Under the pieces are notes generated by a model, which was not told where the DNA came from, made no database searches, and worked only from the letters and a program-made list of their open reading frames with translations. From Novosphingobium sp. (GTDB lineage: Bacteria; Pseudomonadota; Alphaproteobacteria; Sphingomonadales; Sphingomonadaceae), in the NCBI RefSeq assembly GCF_024642085.1, contig NZ_JAHEBV010000063.1, forward strand, positions 1 through 64,000: DNA of 64,000 bases, in the 5' to 3' direction. Shown piece by piece: positions 12,629 to 21,600 of this stretch (position 1 is its first letter; each line of letters starts with the position of its first letter). A program made the position numbers and the translations under genes.

Positions 12629-13575
12629 GCGCCGACCGGTTCACTCTGGCTGAAGCGGCCATGCTTGCGGTAACGCCGCATCCATCGGTCCAGAAACAGG
12701 CTCAGCGGTCGGGGTTCGACCCCCAGCTTGTCAATACCGGGATAGCGGCCCGAAGGCACATTGCCTGGCTGCAGCAAGATCCACTGGTCGCGCCCCATCG
12801 GCGTGCCCGGTACGGCCGCAAAGGCGCCCGACACAAGGTCCGGCACTTCGATGAAGGCGCGTTTGCGGCCCTGCGCCGCGGCAATCCGGTGATGCAGGTC
12901 GAGCATCCCGATCGCTTCGGGCCCGGCAATCTCGAACGTCTTGCCGCCATGCCGCGCCGGGTCACTCAGTGCAGCAACAACTGCATCTGCCGCATCGTCC
13001 ACGAACAGCATCTGCAGCTTTGCGTCGGGCGCAAATACTGGCAGCACAGGCAATTTTCTGATCAAATTGGCAAACATGGTCAGGAAGGCATCGTCATCGC
13101 CAAAAAGCAGCGATGGGCGCAGGATTGCAGCCTTGGGAAATGCTGCCAGCACGTCCGCTTCTGACTGGGCCTTGGCGCGCGCATATTCGGCCTGCGATTC
13201 AAGATCCGCACCGATTGCACTGATGTGGACCATCGCCTTTGCGCCGTTACTGGCTGCTGCTTGCGCGACATTCTGCGCGCCGCCAGCAATCAGTTCCATC
13301 AAATCTCCGTCGAATGAACCGACCAGATTTACCACCGCGTCGGCCCCTTCTGCCGCTGCTGCAACGCTGCCAGCGCGCCGGACATCGCAGCGGACAAATT
13401 GCAGCTGGCCCAGATTGGCGAGCGGCTTGAGGTGATAGGCCTTTTCCGGGTGACGGCTGGCGATGCGCAGTCTTGCGCCCTGCTCCAGCAGCGCCTGCGC
13501 CAGATGCGTGCCAAAAAAGCCGCTGCCGCCGGTCATCACCACCAATTTGTCTTTCAGCGCCTTGCTGCCTGCCAT
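12625..13575 (-). CDS. NAD(P)-dependent epimerase, complex I NDUFA9-like family
   Basis: VVMTGGSGFFGTHLAQALLEQGARLRIASRHPEK Rossmann motif; start chosen at MAGSKALKDK. Confidence 0.85.
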   Translation of the reverse strand: MAGSKALKDKLVVMTGGSGFFGTHLAQALLEQGARLRIASRHPEKAYHLKPLANLGQLQFVRCDVRRAGSVAAAAEGADAVVNLVGSFDGDLMELIAGGAQNVAQAAASNGAKAMVHISAIGADLESQAEYARAKAQSEADVLAAFPKAAILRPSLLFGDDDAFLTMFANLIRKLPVLPVFAPDAKLQMLFVDDAADAVVAALSDPARHGGKTFEIAGPEAIGMLDLHHRIAAAQGRKRAFIEVPDLVSGAFAAVPGTPMGRDQWILLQPGNVPSGRYPGIDKLGVEPRPLSLFLDRWMRRYRKHGRFSQSEPVGA

Positions 13576-13791
13576 TATGCCTACCTGCAGTTGTCTTTTC
13601 CGATGCGCGGGTGCGCGCCATCGCCATGCCTCAACGCCGCTTGCCCCGCAACCGTTCCTGCGCAAGAATGGTGTTTGGGCTACCGCTAAAGATGGGCCGG
13701 TAAGACGTATTGCGATTGACAATGCCGCCGCCCCTTCGCTATCGGCCCGCTCCTACCCGCGGCCCGGCACCAACGTCCGGTCCGCTCCGGT

Positions 13792-13878
13792 GCCCAGATG
13801 GCGGAATTGGTAGACGCACCAGCTTCAGGTGCTGGCGCTCGCAAGGGCGTGGAGGTTCGAGTCCTCTTCTGGGCACCA
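13792..13878 (+). tRNA. tRNA-Leu (CAG anticodon), includes encoded CCA
   Basis: GCCCAGA...TCTGGGC acceptor pairing, long variable arm, TTCAGGT anticodon loop, GGTTCGAGTCC T-arm, discriminator A + CCA. Confidence 0.95.
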
Positions 13879-13881
13879 TTT
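13854..13881 (+). repeat. attL-type repeat (native tRNA 3' end)
   Basis: ggttcgagTcctcttctgggcaccattt. Confidence 0.9.
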
Positions 13882-14055
13882 GTTCTCATCAGAACGTTCC
13901 AAAACATTGCAGAAATGGCGGAATTCTGCCATTCTTGACCTCTAGCGCAGAAAGCGAGGTCTTGTTTTGTTCCGCTTTGTTCCAACGTCTCTGGGGGCCT
14001 CGGCTGGGGGCTCCAGCTCAAAAGCCCCCAACTTTCAAAAAAGTGAGGCCCCCAA

Positions 14056-14910
14056 ATGAGCCTCAATGTGCAGGAGATCAAAGGCTTCCGGGCTGCCGAC
14101 AAGTCGTACAAGAAATACGACTCGCGGGGGCTGCTGCTCTTGGTGAAGCCGAACGGCTCCAAACTCTGGTATTTCAAGTACCGCTTCGGCGGGAAGGAAA
14201 AGAAGCTGCCCATCGGCGCGTTCCCAGAGGTCAGCTTGTCGCAAGCGCGCGAGCTTCGCGATCGAGCGCGGCTAAAGGTTTCGGATGGCATCGATCCGAT
14301 GCTGGAGCGGAAGCGCAAGAAGGCGAGGATCAAGCTCGGCGCTGAGAATATCCCATATTACCGTGGGCAAGACGTCACCGGTAGGTTTTTCATCGATAGC
14401 GCCTCACCAAATTTCATCACTGAGGACGCTTTCAACCGTCAGTACATGAAACGATCGCATTTGAAGAAGGGTGATGTCCTTCTATCGATCATTGGGACAA
14501 TCGGCGAACTAAGCCTCGTCGATAGCGAGAACGATGCGACCTGCAGTTGCAAGCTTGCAATATTCAGACCGCACTCAATTGAGCCGGAGTTCTTGGCGGC
14601 ATTTTTACAGTCCGTGCATGGAAACAACCAGATCAGGCGATTGACGCGCGGCGCCGTTCAGCAAAGTTTCCTACTTGAAGATGTCAATCAACTCTTGATC
14701 CCAGAGTTTTCAGACGACTTTAGAAACGCCGTGGTCGAAGCTGTGCAGGCTGCGCGTGTGCCCGTCGTGTCTGGGAAGGCGCAGTGCGGGATGCAGCGTA
14801 CGCGCGGGAGTGAATCTCGGACCAGCTCGATTGGGGCCGGGTGTTTACGCTTGGTAATGTGCGGGACGGTGACAAGTGCGCAACATCGGCGTCGTGCCAA
14901 GCCACGATGA
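14056..14910 (+). pseudogene. Chimeric ORF: tyrosine-integrase Arm domain (DUF4102-like) fused in frame to type I restriction HsdS specificity fragment
   Basis: MSLNVQEIKGFRAADKSYKKYDSRGLLLLVKPNGSKLWYFKYRFGGKEKKLPIGAFPEVSLSQARELRDRAR (integrase) then NIPYYRGQDVTG...LKKGDVLLSIIGTIGELSLV...RGAVQQSFLLEDVNQLLIP (HsdS); integrase catalytic domain absent. Confidence 0.85.
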
Positions 14911-14997
14911 GATGTTTACTGGGTGCGTCAGGGCGCAACGGCCCGATCAAGAGGGGTGAATCCTAGCTGGACACCCGCAAAAACTGGGGCGCTGATG

Positions 14998-15215
14998 GTA
15001 CCGTTGTCTTTGTGTTTGCGCCGGTGGCTGCGGCTAGTCAGCATGCGATCGGCCAGCCAAGCTTCGTTCGTCACGGAGCGATAGTAAGTATCAGCCGAGA
15101 CCTCGCTGCTGCTATTCTCTGCGATCACATGGCGCAACATGCGTCCATCGGCGTAGGCCGCCGAGGTGACCTCACCTGCGCGAATGAACTCGCTGCTGCG
15201 GTCTATTCTGATATG
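14998..15215 (-). pseudogene. IS5-family transposase remnant
   Basis: Minus frame HIRIDRSSEFIRAGEVTSAAYADGRMLRHVIAENSSSEVSADTYYRSVTNEAWLADRMLTSRSHRRKHK resembles the central DDE region of IS5-type transposases. Confidence 0.7.
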
Positions 15216-15257
15216 GCTTAGTGGGCAGGGTGGAGCTTTTACCTCTGGCGGCGATCA

Positions 15258-15437
15258 AATGATTGCGGTCTGCATAGACCGCAGTGATAGGTGGCGCCGC
15301 GCCAGTTCGGAGGCAAGCAGTAGGGCGGTGATGATCTTTCCTAAGCCCGCCCTCTTGGGGCTGACGAAGATGATGGCTGTAAAGCCAATGCCTTTAGCTT
15401 CCAGCAAAACGGGCGCTTCGAGTTGCATCTGGCGTAA
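15258..15437 (-). pseudogene. ParA-like ATPase N-terminal remnant with altered Walker A
   Basis: AIIFVSPKRAGLGKIITALLLASELARR vs ParA-type SPKGGxGKTTxALLLASELAR. Confidence 0.5.
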
Positions 15438-15510
15438 GGATCGGCGACAAAGCCGTTCGGATCCTATTGCCCGGCCTGACGCCGGATATTTGTGTCTTAT
15501 GACGACGCAT

Positions 15511-15594
15511 ATGAAGACCGCGATAGTAACAGGAATTTCTGGCCAGAATGGTGTTTGCCTGCCTGGGCTGATCGCATTAAGATCGAAAATCTGA
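15511..15594 (+). pseudogene. GDP-mannose 4,6-dehydratase-like N-terminal fragment
   Basis: MKTAIVTGISGQNGVCLPGLI resembles Gmd N-terminus (TGISGQDGxYLAxLL); stops after 27 codons. Confidence 0.55.
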
Positions 15595-15833
15595 CTGGAC
15601 AACAGCTTACCACGAATTGCGTGACACATCGCCTAGATGCTGGAAGGATAATATTATGTGCTGCGCAATACCAATGTGCGTCTTGGCATTGCTTTGCACC
15701 GCAATAGCGGGAAAATGAATATATGGTGCCGTTAGCGCTTTGATATATCAAGCCAGCGCAAGCCTTGAGCCGTTGCCTTACTCAAATCTTGTACCCGATT
15801 AACGGGACGTATCATTAGGAAGTTTGTCGCTCA

Positions 15834-18617
15834 ATGGGTATCCGGTCCCGCGCCCAAAACTTTGAGGACGTCATGCTATGGCGGGCCCTTGGTGACGTGG
15901 AGGCCGGTTTCTTCATTGACGTCGGGGCGCAGCATCCGATCAAGGATTCGGTCAGCAAGATATTTTCGGAACATGGCTGGCGCGGTATCCATATCGAACC
16001 GACGCCCGAATTTTCGGACATGTTGCGTGCGGACCGTCCTAACGAAACGGTTATTGCCGCAGTCGTCTCGGAAAAGCACGGGGCAGTCACTTTTTTCAAA
16101 ATTGCCGACACAGGTCTTTCCACCGGACGTCGCGACATCGCGGAAGCTCACGCTGCCGCCGGGCACGTATATCAGGAAATCACTGTCCCGACGATTTCAC
16201 TCGACGATCTTCTGGCGTTTGCCCCATCGGGTGACATCCACTGGTTGAAGATTGACGTCGAGGGGATGGAACAGGAGGTGCTTGGAAGCTGGCGCACGTC
16301 TCAACGGCGACCATGGATCGTCGTAATAGAAGCCAATTTCCCCGGCAGCCAGACGCCCAGCCATGAAGCCTGGGAAGAACTCATCCTCGCCAAAGGCTAT
16401 CATTTTGTTTATTATGATGGACTCAATCGCTTCTACATCAACGATGCGCATAGCGCGTTGGACGATCATTTTGCGCTCCCCCCTAATATTTTCGACGGGT
16501 TTCAGTTCGATCCTCTTTCCGATCATGCGATTATTGTCCAGCAGTTGCACCAAGCGGATATCGAGGTGCTTGAAAGGACGGTAGCATCACTAGAAAAGCG
16601 CCTTGTGGACATGCGCTCGGAAACAGAAGCGCTCATCGAACAATCTCGAATCGATGCCGAGCACATTATCGCCGATGTGCGACACACGGCAGATGCCGGA
16701 CTGGCCGATCTGCGGGAGCGGGAGCGGGATGGTGCGATCGCAGCGGCAGCGGATAAGGCTCGCCTAGAACAGCAGATTGCAGCACTGCGTGCTACGTCGG
16801 AAAGCGACCTTGCTAAGGCTTCGGCCCGTGAGGCTGAATTGACGAGCCTGCTTGACAAACTTCGGGCGGTTGCCGCCGCCGAAACGAGCAACAGGCTGGA
16901 AGCTAGCAAGCAAGAAGCTATGCTGCGAGCCGATCTTCAAGGCAAGCTGAATGCCGCGGTTCAGCGCGAAGCCGATTTGCTCGCTGCTGGTGAGCGTGAT
17001 GTCCGGCGTTTTACGCACGAGGCGGATGTAAAAGTTGCGGCGCTGGAACGTGATCTCGCCGCCGCTCGCGATCGGATCGAGAGTTTGCGCGACGCAATGG
17101 CCAGGCGAGAGCGGGAACTATTCGCTCAGCGCGAGGAGGCGGTCAATCGCGCTGTTGCGATAGAAGCAGCTCGCCTTGAAACACGTCTGGCTGAAGAACG
17201 CATTGAATTACTGACATCAGAAGACCGCGTCGCTGCAGCCTTAGCGCAGGTGAATAAGACACAGCGTGCTCTGGACGGGGTGCGTGAGGCTGCGGTAATG
17301 CAGGAACGCGCAATTCGGGATCAAATGCACCAAGCGCTGGAACGGTTTCGGGCTAAAGCGGAACACGATGCAGAACAGCTGCGCGGGGATACCGAACGCC
17401 AGCGGGCTGAAAGTCAGCGTTTGCTGGTCGATGCTCATGACCGGATTGTGGCCGCCGAACATTTGGTAACGGAGCGGGCGCTATCTCATCATGCCGAGAT
17501 ACTGGAGCAGGCCGAGGCATTTCGAGGTGAAATTGCCCGCGTCACTGACGCGGCGATCGAGCGAGAAAGATCAGCGCAGCTCCGGATTGTCGAATTAGAG
17601 CGGCAAGAGCAAGAAACGGCCCTAGCGGCGCGTGCGGAAAAGGAAGCGTTTGCGACGCGACTTAGCCATAGTGAAGATCGCATGCGTTCTGTCATCAACA
17701 GCCGAAGCTGGATCCTTGCCACTCCCATTCGTTGGATCCTACGTGAGAAGATAATTGATCAACCTTCGCCCGAGCCGGCACTGGCTTCGGTCTTTAGCGC
17801 CGTTTCTTTGCCAATCGGCCATGCCGAACCCCAGGAAGTTATGACCATTACATTTCAGCCTTCTCAGTCCGTTGTTGACCTGCTTTCGCTCCCGGCACCT
17901 GATTTTGTCCATCGAAGCTTCCAACTATTGTTGGGCCGCGCGCCTTCATCATCTGAACAAAAAGCCCGTGAACGGTCACTGTGTCTGGGATGCGGCCGGA
18001 TCCCAATGATCGCAGAGATTCATCAGTCGGCCGAGGCCGACAGTCATCGTGGCATGCAACGTAAGCAAGGCAGCGATACGGAATTTATTGAATGGCTCTA
18101 CCAGAGCTATTTGGGGCGCAGGGCGGACCCCCAGGGTCTCGCGCATTATGGGAATTTGATTCAACGCAAGAGCCGTGCAGCAGTTGAGGCTGATGTCGCT
18201 GCATCCATCGAGGCTGTCGAACATCGGTCATTACCCTATGAACTGGAGCGTCTCGTTAAAATTCATCAATATAGCCGGCAATGGTGGCGCTGGTTCGGTC
18301 GGAGACGTTGGGAACAGCGGATCAGAAATATTGAAAGCGAAGCGAACGCGTTTCGCATCGGTCGTCACGACGCTCGCGACCAGAGTCAAATTATGCAGAC
18401 AATGGACGCGATGCGCGAGCAGATTCAAGGCGGACAGGCCAACATGGATTCCACCACTGCGCAGGCAAGCTTTGATCGTCACTTGGAAAGACAGCGGGCG
18501 GAGCAGACAGCAGCTGCACCAACGCTACACAAGATCGATGCTGGACTCCTGGGGCCTCAGGCGAGGCAGATATTGCAGCGTATGCGAACGCCCGGTGTGG
18601 AAGGGGGGAACGCCTGA
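15834..18617 (+). CDS. FkbM-family methyltransferase with long coiled coil and tandem DUF4214-like C-terminal modules
   Basis: N-term AQNFEDVMLWRAL...FFIDVGAQHP...GIHIEPTP...WLKIDVEGMEQEVLG; about 380 aa charged heptad-rich region; FVHRSFQLLLGRAPSSSEQ and FIEWLYQSYLGRRADPQGLAHYGNLI. Confidence 0.88.
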   Translation: MGIRSRAQNFEDVMLWRALGDVEAGFFIDVGAQHPIKDSVSKIFSEHGWRGIHIEPTPEFSDMLRADRPNETVIAAVVSEKHGAVTFFKIADTGLSTGRRDIAEAHAAAGHVYQEITVPTISLDDLLAFAPSGDIHWLKIDVEGMEQEVLGSWRTSQRRPWIVVIEANFPGSQTPSHEAWEELILAKGYHFVYYDGLNRFYINDAHSALDDHFALPPNIFDGFQFDPLSDHAIIVQQLHQADIEVLERTVASLEKRLVDMRSETEALIEQSRIDAEHIIADVRHTADAGLADLRERERDGAIAAAADKARLEQQIAALRATSESDLAKASAREAELTSLLDKLRAVAAAETSNRLEASKQEAMLRADLQGKLNAAVQREADLLAAGERDVRRFTHEADVKVAALERDLAAARDRIESLRDAMARRERELFAQREEAVNRAVAIEAARLETRLAEERIELLTSEDRVAAALAQVNKTQRALDGVREAAVMQERAIRDQMHQALERFRAKAEHDAEQLRGDTERQRAESQRLLVDAHDRIVAAEHLVTERALSHHAEILEQAEAFRGEIARVTDAAIERERSAQLRIVELERQEQETALAARAEKEAFATRLSHSEDRMRSVINSRSWILATPIRWILREKIIDQPSPEPALASVFSAVSLPIGHAEPQEVMTITFQPSQSVVDLLSLPAPDFVHRSFQLLLGRAPSSSEQKARERSLCLGCGRIPMIAEIHQSAEADSHRGMQRKQGSDTEFIEWLYQSYLGRRADPQGLAHYGNLIQRKSRAAVEADVAASIEAVEHRSLPYELERLVKIHQYSRQWWRWFGRRRWEQRIRNIESEANAFRIGRHDARDQSQIMQTMDAMREQIQGGQANMDSTTAQASFDRHLERQRAEQTAAAPTLHKIDAGLLGPQARQILQRMRTPGVEGGNA

Positions 18618-21600
18618 TGCGTCTGGTCGTCGATCTACAGGGTGCGCAGGGATCCAACCGCAATCGGGGCATTGGCCGCTATTGTCTGTCTCTGACGCAG
18701 GGACTGGCCCGGTTGAGGGGCGAGCACGAGGTTATCGTTGTGCTGAGTGCCCTGTTCCCGGATACCATCGAACCTCTGCGCCGGTCGCTTAGGGACGTAT
18801 TGCCGCCCGAGGCAATCCGGATCATGCATCTGGCAGGTCCGGTTCACGGCGCCGATCCTCAGTGCGATGCACGGCGCGAGGCTGCCGAACTAATGCGGGA
18901 GCACTTCCTTGCCAGCCTCAACCCAGATTTCGTGCTTATCACCTCGCTTTTTGAGGGGCTGGGGGACGATGTCGTTTCGAGCATCGGACGGTTCACCACC
19001 CGCGTACCGACTGCGACCGTTTTGTATGACCTCATTCCGCTTATCAACAGCGCAATCTATCTCAAGAATTCCGTGCTGGCCAAATGGTACGAACGCAAGC
19101 TGGCTAGTCTTCGCGATTCAGACCTGTTGCTAGCCATTTCTCAATCGTCACGCCAAGAGGCAATCGAGTGGCTTGGGACCGAGCGGGATGAAGCGGTCAA
19201 CATCTCGACCGCAGCTGAAGATTATTTCACACCGGCTTCGGTCAGCGCCAAGCGCCGGGCGGAGCTAGGCAAGACTTACGGGCTGGTGCGTCCGTTTGTC
19301 ATGTATACGGGTGGCATCGACCATCGTAAGAATATTGAAGGGCTGATCGAGGCTTATGCCATGTTGTCTCCTGCCCTCCGCCGTGCACATCAGCTTGCGA
19401 TCGTATGTTCCATCCAGCCGGCTGACCGTGATCGGCTGACAGCGCTGGCAGCTGAATATGGGCTTGGCGACGATGAGTTTATTCTGACCGGCTACATTCC
19501 TGAAGATGATCTTCTCGCTTGCTACCGGGCGTGCAAGATGTTTGTTTTCCCGTCATGGCATGAAGGGTTCGGCCTGCCCGCCCTAGAGGCCATGCGGTGC
19601 GGCCGTGCCGTGATCGCTAGCGACTGCTCCAGCCTCCCCGAAGTTATCGGCAACAGCAAGGCACTGTTCGATCCCCATGACATCGCCGCAATCAGCCGGG
19701 CGATCGGCAACGTGCTCACGGACGATGCGTTGCGGGAAAACCTGGAACAGCATGGGCTGGAGCAGGCGAAGCGGTTCAGCTGGGATTTGACTGCTCAGGC
19801 GGCGTGGGACGCGATTCTGGCCGCGCATCGGCGATATGCCATCAGTCCGCCGCGTCTTTGTGTCTCATCTCGAAAACCCAGGCTCGCCTATGTCTCACCG
19901 CTTCCGCCCGAAGCCAGCGGGATCAGTGATTACAGCGCCGAACTGCTTCCCGAGCTTGCCCGACATTATCGCATTGACGTGATTGTATGCCAGGAAAGCG
20001 TCAGCGATCCGGCGATCGTCGCCAACTACCCGCTCCGGTCGATCGACTGGTTTAGGCAGCATGCGCATGGCTTCGACCGAATCCTGTATCATTTCGGCAA
20101 TTCTCATTTTCATTCGCATATGTTCGACCTGATGCGCCAAAATCCCGGCATGGTCGTGCTGCACGATTTCTTCCTGTCTGGCATTGTCGCCCACCGCGAC
20201 GTATATGACGAAGAGCCCGGCGGGTGGGCGCGCGCATTGTTCGAAACGCATGGCTGGCCTGCAGTCGTTCATCGGTTCAAGGCTGCGGACACGGCCGATG
20301 TGGTTTGGGCCTATCCCGCTAACATAGCAGTGCTGCAGCATGCGTTAGGCTTGATTGTCCACGCCGATTTCTCTCGTCAACTTGCGCAGACATACTATGG
20401 CGTCGGTGTGGGTGACGACTGGGCGCTGATCCCGCATTTGCGTCAGACTGCTGCCGGTCTTGACCGTGGTGCCGCCCGTAAGGTTTTAGGGCTGGGCCAG
20501 GACGATTTCGTGGTGTGCAGCTTCGGCATTCTTGGCCCGATGAAGATGAACGACCGGCTGTTGTCGGCATGGCTCGAGAGTCCGCTTGCAGACAATCCTA
20601 ACTGTCACCTGATTTTTGTCGGCCAGAATAACCCTGGCACTTATGGTGAGGACTTGGAACGCCGCATTAGGTCAGGCCGATCAGCGGGCAGGATTGAAAT
20701 CACGGGATGGGCTGATCAGACCAGCTTTCGTCAATGGCTTGCCGCTTCCGATCTCGGCGTCCAGTTGCGGACCCTTTCACGTGGGGAGACGTCCGGGACT
20801 GTACTCGACTGCATGAACGTGGGTCTGCCCACCATCGTCAATGCCAATGGCTCGATGGCTGAACTGGACGCTGACGCAGTGTGGATGATACCGGATGATT
20901 TCAGCGATGATGATCTGATCAAGGCGTTGTCAACGCTTCATGCCGACGCTACCCGACGTCGGGAAATGGGCAATCACGCCCGTGCACGTATCGCCGATCA
21001 CCATAATCCACGCAACTGCGCAGCGGATTATGCCAGAGCCATCGAAGCGGCCTATGCGCGGGCTGAGACCGGCCAGACCGGCCTTGAAAGGGTACTGGCG
21101 GAAAGCGACAGCGCATTGGGCGAGAATGACTGGCTCAACCTTTTGCATGCGATGGAACGCAATGCTCCTCCGGCGCTACGCCGCAAGAGATTGCTGGTCG
21201 ACATTTCCGAATTGGTCCAGCGGGATTGGGGTTCGGGCATCCAACGTGTAGTCCGCTCAATCCTGAACCATTGGCTGCTCAACCCGCCGGCTGACTATAT
21301 CGTCGAGCCTGTCTATGCGGAACCTAACAGACCTGGCTACCGCTATGCTCGGCAATTCACCAGCCGGATGCTCGACATCTGGCCTTTCTGGTGTGAGGAC
21401 GAAATGGTCGAACCGGTGACCGGCGACATTTTCGTCGGCCTCGACCTGCAGCCTGCCATCGTGCCGCAACAACAGCCTCTGTTGCAGGAATGGCGCCGAA
21501 TGGGAGTAAAGGTCTGCTTCATTATTTACGATCTGCTGCCGGTGATTGCGCCCGAATATTTCTTCCCCGGCGCCCGGCCCAGCCATCATGCATGGCTGGC

